Positions 45,146 to 57,060 of a stretch of 64,000 bases of DNA are shown here, piece after piece (position 1 is the stretch's first letter; the number at the start of each line of letters is the position of its first letter). Below the pieces are notes generated by a model. It saw only the letters and a program-made list of their open reading frames with translations, did no database searches and was not told the origin of the DNA. The stretch comes from Cryptomeria japonica (lineage: Eukaryota > Streptophyta > Pinopsida > Cupressales > Cupressaceae). Where the stretch lies: positions 473,798,573-473,862,572 of the forward strand of contig NC_081409.1 in assembly GCF_030272615.1 (NCBI RefSeq), given 5' to 3'. The position numbers and the translations under genes are program-made.

Positions 45146-47869
45146 TATTCACATTTAATTGTGCTTATGTATTTAGGGGAAAATCTTATAGATTGCCTAC
45201 CAATGTACTTGATTTCCTTTTTTGGAATTTTCTCAACAAACATTAGGTATGCATAAGTATTTCAATGAACAATGCAAGAGGCCTTCTCCCTTCATCAAGT
45301 TTAAATACTCCACTTGACGAGACAATGATATGTTAGGTTCTTTAGGGATGCTTCTCCTTTGTTTTTATTTTTATATGGAAAATGAGAGGAATCACTATGG
45401 TCTTGGAGGAAAGATGAACAAAACAATACCTCTATTCCTAGGAAGAAGTTTTGAACATGTGCATGATGATGAAGACTTTTGGGAAAACTAGAAAGATGAA
45501 GATCATTTGTGAAATTGAAGCTGTGAATGGAGAAAATCAAATCACCCTAGTGTGTCAATGCTCATGTATTGACACATTGCAATGGATGGCCCTATTAGCA
45601 AAGGAAAATATATGTTTCTAAGACAATAATTTTTTTTAAGAAACCAAAATGATTTGATAAAAATATAGTTGATTTAAAGGGCTTCAAGATTAATTTTTCG
45701 TAAATCACCAAATGCTTAATATCATTATTATTTTGGAAAGATTCCAATTGCAGTGTCAACAAGTGGAAATGGAGGAGAATATATTGTTGGAGTTTCAGAA
45801 GAGCAAGGGAAATTAAGTTGGTTCTCTTCATGGTCTAATCACATAATTTTGAAGAAGTTACCTACCAAGAGTGCCAAGCAAAGGACAAAAAAGCCTCCAT
45901 CTCCTAGTCTTTTAAGATCCCTTAAGAAAGTTAGAAGAGAAGAGGACAACGAAACAATTGTTTCAACAAAGGTTCAATTTCATGTCGATAGTTTGGTTTT
46001 TCCAAACGCATAGATAATTGGGACTTCTACTCCAATTCTAGAATTTCAAGTGCAAATCATCCTATCCATTGATCAAGACTTCCTATGAGCATATTTGCAA
46101 AGGGGAAAGAGGTTCCCCTTGTTTACTCTAGACCTAATTGAGGCAATGTATATTAGTTAATAACCCTCTAAGACATCTCTAGTAACCTAGATTAGATTTG
46201 ATGCTCCCATTTGTCAAATGGTGCATTCCTAAGGGTGATGTGAATCTTGAAGATACACAAGTGGAAGATTTCAAATTTTGTAGCTACACTTTTCCTCAAA
46301 TTGATCAATGTGATAGTCTAGACATAGTTAGACACATAGTTGAATTTGGTACTACAGGTCTTTGATCAAAGATTTATGGGTGGTGGGACATTTTCGGAAT
46401 AAGCAAGCAAAGTTTCTCCACATCACAAAGTTGAAAAAAAGCTATGGTTGAATACATAGATTAAGTTTGTGCATCTTGGATAAGCATTCAAACACCATCA
46501 TTGTTGAGATGCCTTTGAATATGAAGAAATAAAGAAAGAAAGAAAAATTATATTAATGTTTATGAATGACCTAAAAAGATAAAGGGGATTCAAGCATACG
46601 AGATGCATAATAGTAAAGGACTACGACTTACCTAAAAAGATCAAAGGGATTGAAACATACAAGACATATAATGGTAAAGGACTAGGGCAAAAAAAGCCCT
46701 AGACACAAAGCAAAAACAAATGAGTGAGAAATTCAAAAAATACACATGCATGAGGATACAAAAATCACCCCCAAAATAGTAGAATTATAAATAGATGAGT
46801 GGCATTAGAAATAGGTTGTGACGACCAAGTAGGAGGAAGCAAAATCCTCGAGTGTTAGTGGTAAGGGATGTTGTTGGATGAGAGAATGATATCACTGATT
46901 TTTTAGTTGTATATATGTAGTATTTGAGAATGCTTATTGGGCAATTTCTAGGACTAAGAAGTTGGACAATCGTAGGAGGTAGTCAATTTCATATGAAATC
47001 TCTCCTAACATTCAAATTTGAAGAATTGTAACCATTAAGAAAAATTTAGTAATGTAGGCTTGTTTTGATATTTGTGCCATGGAAGAGTAGTGTGAGAGGG
47101 CGATGCTATTAGAGTGATAATTGGGGTGTCAAGGAGGCTTAGCTATAGTAAATTTCGAGTATGAGCAATACCTCTTAGACTTGTCTCCATCCATAAATGA
47201 ATCAATAGTATATGAAGGGTGTGTAGCACCCAAACATCTATTATGGGTTGAAAGGAGGAGGTAATCAATTTATTAGATTTTGAGATCAGCATAGAAATAT
47301 CAGTATCCATTCAACTCTCATGAAAAAAATTGGTTAAGTATCTCTAATCAGGGTAGCGAAAGGTTTATAGGGAATCACAAGAATCTCTATATGAACAATA
47401 GTACTTCCAACGAATTTCATAGTAGATTGCACACAAAAAATAAAAAAAACTATTATTCTACTTGAAGAGAACAAAGGTAGAAAAATGTTTCTCTTTGTCA
47501 AATATGGTTATTCATCTCAATAGGAAGTTGATGGGAACACATTTGCAATTGGCCAAGAGGAACTTTCAAATTAATGATACAAATGATGCTAAAGATAAGT
47601 GGGTTGAACAATGGTCTCATCACTCACTTGTGAGGAACGCTTAGTTTAGAATGTTTGTTTGGGATTGAAAGAATTCCAAGGGAGTCATAAGTAACATGGA
47701 TTTACTAATGGTAAATGTCCTCTTTGACGGAAGGATTGATCACTTCTCTTTTTGGAAGGTTACAAGGAACACGTAAAAGGCATACAAATAGAGTAAGTTG
47801 ATTCCAAGAAATGTTGATAGATTAGAAGATTAAATAAACCAAGGAGAATGAACAATGTTGATTAGAAGG
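45146..47869. other. Non-coding stretch with one small unidentified frame
   Basis: An 86-codon basic frame at 45753-46013 (plus) contains a KKLPTKSAKQRTKKPPSPSL segment; I cannot name it and it may be a relic. Nothing else is recognised apart from the short duplication listed separately. Confidence 0.3.
46568..46684 (+). repeat. Tandem duplication of about 57 bp
   Basis: ACCTAAAAAGATAAAGGGGA (46568 onward) recurs as ACCTAAAAAGATCAAAGGGA (46630 onward). The copies run to TAGTAAAGGACTA and TGGTAAAGGACTA, with a period of about 61 bp. Confidence 0.75.
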
Positions 47870-48545
47870 ATCCAAAGAGGATATCTCCCTTGAGGAATGT
47901 AGTGCCAAAAAAGATATCACACAGGATGAAGTAAAACCACATATGGGCCTCAACTTGTGTATAAGCTAGTGAGTTTGAAGATACTCTTGAGATGAAGTGG
48001 TCGGGTGGTGCAGTCACGGTAGGAGAGTCCTCAAGAGGACAGTCCAGACTGTTCAACAAGAGTAAACACAACAGAAGCAATACAATGTGATGGAGGCAAT
48101 GCAGAATCAAACTTAAATTATATCATGGAATTCAAATAGAAATTGGCCAGCAACAAGCGGGCTTTCAGATTCGGCACACAAGCCTGATTACAAACATGCT
48201 CAAATACTATATTCGGGCTCCAACAAGACTGCAAGCCAACTCCGGATCTTCTAACCTTATGATTATTCTTCTATATACTAAGAATTGACTACCATAAGCT
48301 AAGTTACATTGATTTTTATGACATTCATAGCTCTAGAATGATCCGCATCGGCCCAAGATGAAAACAAATGCCGAGGAAGGTGTAACGTGTAAAACAACAA
48401 AGTCAACTTCCAACAAAAGGAATCCTTTGGAAACAACATAGAATGATGTGCGGACCTAGGGGAAGGTCGGCCACAAACCAAGGAAGATTGGAGGATACAA
48501 AATTAGGCTAAATCAAATGCGAAACATAGAGCTCCCCCTGTCACA
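47870..48545 (-). repeat. 3' LTR part of the Copia element
   Basis: On the element strand the LTR would start TGTGACAGGGGGAGCTC immediately after the purine tract. The lower boundary is approximate. No counterpart of the primer-side LTR end (TTTGTTTCA) is found here, so the LTR is truncated. Confidence 0.5.
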
Positions 48546-48560
48546 TTGCTCCCCCTTTGA
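48546..48560 (-). promoter_or_regulatory. Polypurine tract
   Basis: TCAAAGGGGGAGCAA on the minus strand, just outside the 3' LTR. Confidence 0.65.
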
Positions 48561-48649
48561 CATCAATGACCTGAAAGTAGTATACCTGATCTGGGGCATG
48601 AAATGAATGAATGAATACTCCCCTTGAAACCAATCAACAAATTAGTGAT

Positions 48650-49111
48650 GGAGTGAAATCACTCCAAGTTTCCGCCTTGTGTATTCAAATGTCTCCCGTG
48701 AGAGAGGCTTGGTGAATATATTAGCAACTTGTTCTTTAGAGCAAACATATTCCAACTTAGCAACTTGATTAGCAACTTGTTCCTATAAAAAATGATATTT
48801 AATAGGAATATGTTTAGCACGAGAATGCAAAACTGGATTTTTTGAAATATCAATTGCACTCGTGTTATCACAGAAAATAGAAATCGGTTCAAAATACTCA
48901 ACCTTAATGTCTTGCAACATGTGTTTCATCCAAATAACTTGAGTACAACAAGAAACAATTGCAATATACTCCGCTTCAGCTGTGGATAATGAAATAGAGG
49001 CCTATTTTTTGCTAAGCCAAGAAACAAGACAATCACCAAGAGAGAAAGCAGCACTGCTTGTTCTTTTTCTGTCATCTATTGAGCCTCCCCAATCTGCATC
49101 AGTATAGGTAG
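48650..49111 (-). pseudogene. Copia RNase H domain
   Basis: The minus strand reads TYTDADWGGSIDDRKRTSSA, then LSTAEAEYIAIVSCCTQVIW, then ISIFCDNTSAIDISKNPVLH, then RAKHIPIKYHFL. These are the RNase H blocks with catalytic Asp, Glu and Asp in DADW, AEAEY and CDN still present. At least two in-frame stops interrupt it, and a frameshift near 49112 separates it from the RT. RNase H removes the RNA strand during reverse transcription. Confidence 0.88.
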
Positions 49112-50283
49112 TTAGTGTAAAATTTTACATCTAGGATACCGTAAACCAAAACTCATAGTACACTTGAGATACTTGAAAATCCTCTTCACTGCCTGCACAT
49201 GAGTGTCTTTAGGAAAGGCCTGAAATCGTGCAACATAACCAACTGTCTGCATAATGTCAGGTCTAGTAGCTGTAACATATAATAGACTGCCTACCATAGA
49301 CCTCTAATAAGTCTGATTAACATTAGGAGAAGCATCATCAATGCTCAATTTACATTCTATCACCATAGGTGTACTAACAGGATGTCTATCCTCCTTTTCG
49401 AATCTTTTTAACATCTCTCTAATATATTTTGTTTGAGAGATAAAAATACTTTCTAATGATTGTCGAATTTGAAGTCCCAAAAAGTAGGACAACTCACCCA
49501 ACATGGACGTTTCAAACTCCTGTTTCATATTTGCAGCGAACTCTTTGTACATGCCTACACAATCACTGCCAAATATTAGATCATCAACATAAACTACAAC
49601 AACCAAAATGCTGTTATCTTCTTCTCTTACATAAAGGTTGCTGTCCACTACACCTTTTCTGAAGCCTTGCTGCTGCAAGTACTTATCCAATCTGTCATAC
49701 TGAGCTTGTGGAGCCTGTTTAAGGCCATATAGTGCCTTTTTCAACTTGCAAACATAATCAAGTTTGTTAGTCAACACAAATCCATCAGGCTGTTCAATAT
49801 AAACTCTTGACTCAAATAACCATTAAGAAATGCAGATTTAACATCCATTTGAAACATCTTAAACCCTCTATAGGAAGCAAAAGCAAGAAAAGGCCTAATA
49901 GCTTCAAGACGAGCTACAGTTGCAAAGGTCTCATCATAATCTACACCCTCTTCTTGAACATACCCTTTACATACCAAGCGTGCTTCATTTCTTATCACTT
50001 GACCTTCCTCATCCAGTTTGTTTTTGTAGACCCACTTCGTGCCTATGACATTCTTGTCTTTGAGTCTTGGCACAAACTCCCATGTGTCACTTTTCTTGAT
50101 CTGTTCTAACTCTTCTTTCATTGCAGCTATCCAGTTCTTATCTTTAGCTGCTTCTTCAAAACACTTGGGTTCAAGCATGGAAAGCAAAGAAACATCTTCA
50201 TCCTCAAAATAATTAATATTCCTTCTAGTAGCCCTAGTCCTATTTTCAGGTAAAATCTGATTAATAGGATGATTTCTTTGCAC
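49112..50283 (-). pseudogene. Copia reverse transcriptase domain
   Basis: 50283-49771 carries the N-terminal part (WEFVPRLKDKNVIGTKWVYK, then GVDYDETFATVARLEAIRPF, then FQMDVKSAFLNGYLSQEF). After a frameshift near 49775, 49777-49304 carries KKALYGLKQAP, the intact catalytic YVDD (VVVVYVDDLIFGSD) and LGELSYFLGLQI. 49297-49112 in the same frame, after one stop, carries SLLYVTATRPDI and the start of the linker to RNase H. The RT copies element RNA into cDNA. Catalytic Asp residues are intact; the frame is not. Confidence 0.92.
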
Positions 50284-51120
50284 AAACTAAAAAGGACCTT
50301 TGAATGTAGTCTTACCATGATCACTCTCTGAATCATTTTCAGAATGTATACCTGCTGTTCTATCCTGCATACTAGAAGAACGAATGATATTTGCTGCTCC
50401 TGGTTGATCATTTTTAGGACTATTCTGAGTATTACTACTTGCTGGCCCAGTTTGCATTTTTGAAGATGAAGGTTGAACAACACCACTTGTCTCTTCCTTT
50501 TGAGCACTATTGCTGCCATTTTCATTCTCACAAGATGTGTTAGTAATCTCATGAACTTTAACATTAACACTTTCTACAATCTTATGCAACCTTTTATTGA
50601 AACATCTGTAAGCTTTGCTTTTTGAAGAATAACCCAGAAAAATTCCTTCATTTGATCTAGGATCAAACTTACCTAGATTATCATCATCTCTTTTGATATA
50701 ACAAGGACTACCAATTTTTTTGAAATATTTAATTGTTGCTGGTTTACCTTTCCATAGCTCATAAGGTGTCTTGTTGTATTTAGCTCTTAACAAACCTTTG
50801 TTTTGTATATACACAGCTGTATGAACAACTTCTCTCCAAAAAGCATCACTAACCTTGGCCTCATTCATCATACTACGAGCCATTTCTTGAACTGTTCTGT
50901 TCTTCCTCTCATCAACACCATTTTGTTGTGGTGTTTTGGGCCCTGAAACATGTCTCTTATTCCCATTTTTCTTAGAAAAGTTCATAAATTCGTTAGAGGT
51001 AAATTCTCCAACATTGTTAGAGCGTAAACATTTAATCCTTAAATCCATCTCATTCTCAACTAAATCTTTAAATGCCTTAAATTTTTCTAGAGCTTGAGAC
51101 TTTTATTTCAAGAAAGTCAC
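50284..51120 (-). pseudogene. Copia integrase, C-terminal part
   Basis: The frame 51048-50287 is in phase with the upstream frame but separated by two stops near 51080-51120. It reads LRSNNVGEFTSNEFM, then GPKTPQQNGVDERKNRTVQE, then DAFWREVVHTAVYI, then GIFLGYSSKSKAYRCF. The usual RSDNGGEF is RSNNVGEF here, so the second Asp of the DDE triad is Asn and the enzyme would be dead even if the frame were open. The catalytic Glu remains. It ends with a Ser/Asn-rich linker and a TAG at 50287-50289 before the RT. Confidence 0.9.
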
Positions 51121-52308
51121 TCATGTCATACAAGTAAAATCATCTATTAACAACATAAAGTACTTTTCACCTTGCAGACTTGCTGTCGTAGTAGGTCCAC
51201 ATAAGTCTGTATGAACTAGCTCAAGCGGTTTGGTGCTTGACAAATCTTTAGGTTTGAAGCTTGTTCTGGTCTGCTTTCCCATCTGATAGTCTTTGCATAC
51301 AATATCAGCTGGTTTCTCAAGTTGTGGTATATCTCTTACAACTTCCTTCTTGCTGATTTGGATCAAATTATCAAAATTCATATGCCCAAGCCTCCTGTGC
51401 CACAACCAAGCTTTGTCATACTGACTCAAACAACACTGCTCACCATTACCGTCATCAAGAATATAAAGGTTATTTGCTGCCCTAGTAGCATTAGCAATAT
51501 GTTTTTCACTTTTGCTTATAGTGCAATAATTTGAGTTGAAAACAAGATCATATCCTTGGTCACATAGTTGACTGATGCTTAACAAATTATGTTTGAAACC
51601 TTCAACATATAAAACTTTTTCTACTTTTGTTTCACCATCATTCAAAACAAGAGTGCCTATATTTGCAACTCTTGCAGAAGAACTACCTCCAAACCCGAGT
51701 TTACCTCCATTCATCTTTTTAAGATTAAGGAATTTACTCTTGTCATCCGTCATGTGCCTGGAACAGACTCTGTCAACGTACAATATATCCTTCTCATTTT
51801 GTGCAAAAAAAGCTGTCTGCACAACTAAGGCTACTTCTGGACTTGACTTTTCTTTCTTCTTCCAAACTTTCATATTCTTCTTCCCTTTTTCTTTTTTATC
51901 CATCTTCTTAGGCAAATTTGTCAACACACTCTTACAGAACTTTGTAAAATGACCAAGATTATTACACTTGTAACAAACAATATTATAACTTCTCAAATGA
52001 GAAAAACGATTTTGATTCACAAAACTGAAATTTTTCTTAGGAAATATTCTGCAATTTGCAACATTGTGACCATAATAATTGCAAGAAAAACAATAACCAT
52101 AAAAATAAGCATTGTTGTATCTAGTCATATGCGCTTGTCCAGCATTAGAACACTTATTGAAGTTACCATTTCTGTTTTTAGGAATAAAACCAGCATTAGA
52201 CTTCCGTTGTTCATCTCCAGAAGATTTAGAACATTGACCTTCATCATGACCAACTCCACTTTTGTCAAGAGACTCCTTTTGTGAGCTCAGCAGACCATCA
52301 AGAGTCAT
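51121..52308 (-). pseudogene. Copia gag zinc knuckles, protease and integrase N-terminus
   Basis: The 395-codon frame holds, in order, two intact CCHC knuckles (CFSCNYYGHNVANC, CYKCNNLGHFTKFC), a protease region, the GAG-pre-integrase HHCC region (WLWHRRLGHMNFDNL) and the start of the integrase core (LELVHTDLCGP, FMLLIDDF). The protease motif, normally DSGCSRHMTG, is DRVCSRHMTD, so the catalytic Asp-Ser-Gly triad is lost. The pre-integrase CxxC is CKDY instead of CKDC. Each change would abolish function independently of the stops. Confidence 0.92.
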
Positions 52309-52691
52309 AGTACTATTCTGAAAGTATTCTCATTAATGAACTGTAGTGAAGATTTTTCTAACTTTCTTAAGGAGACAACTTCATTTTCAAGTTTTTCACA
52401 AACTACCTGTTTGTCTTTAATTTGCTTTCTCAGCTCTTCCTCTATCTTTCTTGCTTCTTCAGTTTGAATTTTCAGTTCAGCTACCATCTTCTCAACAGCT
52501 TCTAGAGCCAAAGACTTTCTAGAAACATTGCTATTTTCTTCTTGTAGCAGCAGATTAAGATTCTGATTTTTCTTTTTTAATTTCTTGATCTCATTAAGAG
52601 CACTAATCAGCTCTTGTTCAAGATCAACCTCCACATGGTCTTCATCAAAACAATCTACTTCTTCTTGAAAGTCTTGAACCGCCATAATCAA
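52305..52691 (-). pseudogene. Copia gag coiled-coil region
   Basis: The 128-codon frame is acidic at the start (FQEEVDCFDEDHVEVDLEQE) and then a long Lys/Glu/Leu coiled coil (ALNEIKKLKKKNQNLNLLLQ, then ELKIQTEEARKIEEELRKQI). Such coiled coils occur between gag knuckles in some plant Copia lineages. It is out of phase with the frame starting at 52308, giving a frameshift at the overlap. Confidence 0.75.
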
Positions 52692-53692
52692 AATCTCATC
52701 ATTCTGATTTTTTCCTCACTGCTACGAGAAGAGTCACTATCTTCTTTAGAATAAAGGCTTTTCTTGAATCTTTGAAATTTCCTTCCTTGTCACAAATTTC
52801 TTACTGTTTTTGAATGTTGAATCTCTTTCATCATCATTGTCATCCTCTTTCTCATAAGGACACTTTGATGCAAAATGACCTATCTTCCCAAAGTTGAAGT
52901 ATTTTAATGGCAGCTTACCCGTGTGTTTTCTAGAGCCTCTTTTTAGCTTTCTTACAAGATGTGCAGCTTCGTCTTCAAACTCTTCTTCAGAGTTGCACTG
53001 GATACTTGCTCCTTTTCTTTACCCTTCTTAGAAACTTTAAAGGCTGTTTCCTTCTTAGGTGTATTCTCAACATTAGTTCGCATTTCATATGCAGTAAGAA
53101 TTCCATGCAGCTTATCAACAATAAGCTGATCCAAATCTATCATCTCTTTAACAACAGAAACTTTGGCATCAAATTTTAAGGGTAACGTGCGTTAGATTTT
53201 CTGAACTACTGTTTTGTCTTCAAATGTTTCTCCAAGACCTTTCAGAGCATTAACCACTTCATCTACTATCAGGAAGTAGGCTGTAATGCTTTCTTCCTCT
53301 TTCATTTTAAGACTTTCAAACAACATTCTATGTGTCTTAGCCTTTTTAACTTTATCGTCACCTTCATATGCATTCGTCAGTTTGTCCCAGACTGCTTTCA
53401 CTGTTTCACAGTGCACTACTTTAACAAATTCTGATTCTGATAGACGACATATAATTGCATTCATTGTTTTGGCATTATTCTCAAACACCCTCTTTACATC
53501 AGGATTTGTAGGTGGTGGGGTTGGAATGGTGTATCCATTCACAATGCTCAACCAGACATCAAAACCCAAGGGCATAATATATGTCTTCATTCTGATACTC
53601 CAATATGCATAATTCACACAATCAAACAGAGGTGCTCTGTTTGGAGCAAGACCTTCTAAGACATTCATTTTCAACACAGGCTGGACTAACAC
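52692..53692 (-). pseudogene. Copia gag N-terminal domain and first zinc knuckle
   Basis: 53692-53192 is the UBN2/DUF4219 gag domain (LAPNRAPLFDCVNYAYWSIR, then VWDKLTNAYEGDDKVKKAKT, then FESLKMKEEESITAYFLIVD). A TAA stops it and the same frame resumes to 52952 (MIDLDQLIVDKLHGILTAYE). After a frameshift, a further knuckle reads KYFNFGKIGHFASKCPYEKE where KCFNCGK is expected, so both leading cysteines are gone. Gag would form the virus-like particle. Confidence 0.88.
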
Positions 53693-53723
53693 TCAAGATT
53701 TTAAGCTTTTATAGAGAGCACTG

Positions 53724-53735
53724 GCTCTGATACCA
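53724..53735 (-). promoter_or_regulatory. Primer-binding site (initiator-Met tRNA)
   Basis: TGGTATCAGAGC on the minus strand, two bases from the 5' LTR end. Confidence 0.88.
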
Positions 53736-53737
53736 AT

Positions 53738-54190
53738 TGAAACAAAAGAAAACACTGAGAGGGGGAGGGGGTGAATCAATATTTTAACACTTTCATACCA
53801 TGAAATAAATGAGCAGTAAACAAGATACCCAGAAGAACAAAGACAAAATATTTATCACGTGGAAAGCCCTTTCGGGTAAAAAACCACGATTTACTGATTT
53901 TCAAGGAATGGGCACCAACCCAGTTACAGAATAGAGCTTCAACTCTAGCTTATTGAGTCTCCAACCTTCAAAACAAATGAAGAAACAACTTCTGATTACA
54001 AAATTTCAACATTTCACAAGATGGCTCCAACCTTCACAGAAAAGATTAATAAATATGAGAAGAGATACAACTCATTGGTAGTTGTTGATTTTCTCTGATA
54101 GGTACTGCTGATGTGTTTTTTATGCACATGCAAACACAGAATAAAATACCCAAAAGTATCTTATCCTCTCTTGAACAAAATCTCTCAAAT
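53738..54190 (-). repeat. 5' LTR part (R-U5) of the Copia element
   Basis: On the plus strand it begins TGAAACAAAAGAAAACACTG. It includes the GTGGAAAGCCCTTTCGGGTA block shared with other Copia LTRs here. The outer boundary near 54190 is a guess based on a change of sequence character. Confidence 0.65.
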
Positions 54191-55116
54191 GCTAAAGATT
54201 AGCTTAAGGATCACTTGAGAAGACTCCAAGGTTCATGAATGTAGGGTCACCACGTGTGGATAAGTTGTGTTTGTTGATGTGATTATGCCGGAATCACAAG
54301 GAGACTTACATTGAATTGTCGAATGCTTGAATCGTTGGAACTTAGATCATCTGATGTTGCGATCTTGTGATGCTTTGTTTTATCCTAAACTAGCTTGAGT
54401 TGAAAAAAAAGGCAAAAGGAAAGGGTTGAGAGAGTCTATTCTTAGACTTAGAATGTAAGAAGATAGTTGAATGATTAGCTGGAATCCTACTGGGCGAGGT
54501 CTCACCATCAACTTGAACAATTTGACACAAGCTCAATGCAATCTTCTAAGGACATTTCAAAGATGTTCAAATCATTACCATCAAACACTGTTCACCATTC
54601 AAGTTAATGCATAAACAATGGATGTATAGCGATTTGAAGTTAAGCGCATAGTATTCCAGTTGACCACACAAGACACACTTACAATCAACAAGAGGCTAGT
54701 GGTATGGACTAAACAGATTCCACATAAATGCATTCAACAAATTCCTCCATTCAATCTAATTAACATGAAAACAAAATGAGAAGTAGAAACCATGAAACTT
54801 GTTGAAATAATATATTTCACCATAACTTCAGTGAAAAGAGTATCTCATTTACAAGTCTTCAACAACAATTTCTTCTCCTCCTATTCTATTCTAACTTCTA
54901 TTCTATCTTCTATTCTATTCGCCTTTTGCTACTAACTCTTCGCTATTAACCTTTTCAAAATGAGGAGCTTGAGCCTTATATTGAGAGCTCATTACAATGA
55001 ATTGCTTAGATCAATTTGAGATCAATGGACGAGATTTTACAATGAAAACCTTAATTAGGGTTTGTTACAACAAACTTAGTTCTAGCCAATGAAATAATTA
55101 CAACACTTTGGCATGA
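54191..55116. other. LTR-like non-coding stretch
   Basis: No gene is seen. It contains CTTCTATTCTATTC-type simple repeats at 54880-54930 and a reverse-oriented AACCCTAATTAAGG. It may be the 3' LTR of the minus-strand element at 55.1-59.0 kb, but ends were not identified. Confidence 0.3.
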
Positions 55117-55569
55117 CTAATAGATAATGAGGGTAGTTGCCTTGGAGTTTGTGCCCTTATGGATGAGCTTGGTGCATTGAATTTGGACATGCTGAGGTGG
55201 AATTCCTTTGATTGGTGGGATGATGACTAGCATGCCACCTTTAACTTGCACTTTGTGGTTTGATAGATCATCATGAAGGAATATTTCTTGATACTCAACA
55301 TTATCCAACTTCGGCGGTGATGATGATGATTTTCTAACTTTGATTAACTCTTTTGAAAGTATCATCTCGAAGGCTTCAACCACGGAAGTGTAAGGTCTAA
55401 TCTTGGTTTTGAAGTATTGGTGTGCCTTAGAACGAATTCTTGATGTCACCACTGCTTCTTTTCTTTGGAATTCCTTCTCTCTGACTCCCTGGTGTTGTGA
55501 GAGAAGTTTTCTTCTTTGCATGATGATGCAGATCTTACAATCTTTCTCCTTTTGCTTTGCAATCACCAT
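55117..55569 (-). CDS. Unidentified 150-codon frame, probably retroelement-derived
   Basis: The minus strand has an acceptor-like TTTTGTTTTGCAG directly upstream, and the frame opens a few bases later. The basic N-terminal half includes MVIAKQKEKDCKICIIMQRR. It continues TKIRPYTSVVEAFEMILSKE, then DNVEYQEIFLHDDLSNHKVQ and GGMLVIIPPIKGIPP. I recognise no domain. Together with the exon-like frame at 57050-57420 it may be a spliced coding region of a decayed element whose LTR start lies near 58973 (inference). Confidence 0.35.
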   Translation of the reverse strand: MVIAKQKEKDCKICIIMQRRKLLSQHQGVREKEFQRKEAVVTSRIRSKAHQYFKTKIRPYTSVVEAFEMILSKELIKVRKSSSSPPKLDNVEYQEIFLHDDLSNHKVQVKGGMLVIIPPIKGIPPQHVQIQCTKLIHKGTNSKATTLIIY

Positions 55570-55689
55570 CCTCTCTCATCTGCAAAACAAAACAAACATG
55601 ATATCAAATTCATAATATATAACTTTGGTAGTTCTTCTTAACTTGATATATCCCTTGATTTTTTGTGATTCGCAGGTTTGGTAAGAGGA

Positions 55690-57060
55690 TTTAGAGAGAA
55701 TTCAACTTCATGAAGGAGCACTTGAAGTTATTTTTCGCTCGTAGAGAGGAGCTCTTGAAGTTTTCTCCACCTTTGATGCCCATGAAGTTGCCCTTGTCTT
55801 TAAACTTACTCTCCTTCATTTTCTTTCATTAAATGAGTTCAACTTTAAAGCTTTTAGTCATTAATTGATGACAACATGACGAACTACCTTTAGGAGAGGT
55901 CTCTATAGGAATTTCGTTCTGAGTGCGCTACTAATGAAATTGACCTTGATTTTGTTTCACATGAAATGATCTTCGAATATTCACCCTTTATCTTCTCCAC
56001 TCAAAATGGCCTTTCCTTTGCATATGAAGTTCACTCTCGGAGGTCATCACATGAAATTCTCTCTCAAACTCACTCTCAAAATATAAAATCTGCTCATATA
56101 CCTTGAGTTGTGAAATTCACTCATGTACTTGAATTTTTGAAGTTCGCTGATATAGGTTAGTTCATGGAGTTCACTTTCAAGTGAAGATTAGATTGACTCA
56201 AGGTAAATATTCCTATCACCTCTTGCACGAATGGAAGGCCTTCACTCTCATTTAGGAATAGATAGAATACGCTCATCTCCTTTCAAAGATGAAGTTCGCT
56301 CATGTAGGTGAGTTTATGAAGTGCGCTCATCCTTTTCAATCCTTGAAGTTTGCTTATGAGTATTTGAACATGAAGTAAATGCTATCAATTTTCCCTCATT
56401 CCTCTACTTCCAACATGAAGTTCACTTTGCTCCTTCAAGTCCCCTTCACTCCTCTACTTTCAACATGAAGAAGTCCGCTCATGTCCTCCAATTTATGAAG
56501 TTCACTCATGCTGTTGAGTTTGTGAAGTTTGTTCACATGCTGCTCAAGGTGAAGTTGCTCATCTACTGGATTCTTGAACTTCACTCATCTTGCTCCCAAC
56601 ATGAAGTTAACCTCTTACTTGCCTTTCATTCAAAATTATTCTCTCTTAGGCATGTTAAGGCATCAAATAAGTTTTACGAAATGATCTATTGGCAGTTTTG
56701 TATCTTATTGTGGGTAAATAATACAACTTCGCTCTTCTCCTTCAACTCATGAAGTTCGCTCCTCTTGTCCAACTCATGAAGTTCACTCCTCACCTTGAGA
56801 ACATGAAGTCGCTCATCTCCTTGAGAACATGAAGTTTGTTTCAAGTTGAATTCTTTTAAATCTCCCTCTCTCTTCTATCATGAATTTCGCTCATATAGCT
56901 CAATTTATGAATTTCGCTCATCTATGGTGATTTGTGAAGTTCACTCATATGCTTGAGTTCATGAAGTTCAGCATAGAATTCGCTCATGTATGCCAACACA
57001 TGAAGTTCGCTCCTCTCCTTCAACTCATGAAGTTTGCTCCTTGAAGAAATTTGCTCCAAT
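55690..57060 (-). repeat. Interspersed GAAGTTCGCTC array encoding nonapeptide repeats on the minus strand
   Basis: GAAGTTCGCTC and variants (GAAGTTCACTC, GAAGTTTGTTC) recur more than 30 times on the plus strand with spacers of about 10-60 bp. On the minus strand the best-preserved part (about 56735-56840) reads in-frame as nine-residue units, SELHELDKR SELHELKEK. The region looks like a decayed coding repeat with coiled-coil character. Frames are broken elsewhere. Confidence 0.7.

Larger units (their letters stand above)
47870..54190 (-). mobile_element. Large Copia element, nearly full length, inactive
   Basis: In element order on the minus strand: partial 5' LTR (53738 to about 54190), primer site (53724-53735), gag with zinc knuckles, protease, integrase, RT, RNase H, polypurine tract (48546-48560) and partial 3' LTR (48545 to about 47870). 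This gag-protease-integrase-RT-RNase H order defines Copia. The two LTR pieces do not visibly overlap in sequence, so each probably preserves a different part of a long LTR. Stops, frameshifts and substitutions at catalytic residues occur throughout. Confidence 0.9.

Noticed and set aside
45753-46013. A missing HAT3.1 homeodomain exon
   Set aside because: The Lys-rich peptide (KKLPTKSAKQRTKKPPSPSL) superficially recalls a nuclear protein, but it lacks the homeodomain helix 3 WFxNxR signature.
51575-52284. Plus-strand frames of 111-125 codons
   Set aside because: They are antisense shadows of the Copia gag-protease frame.
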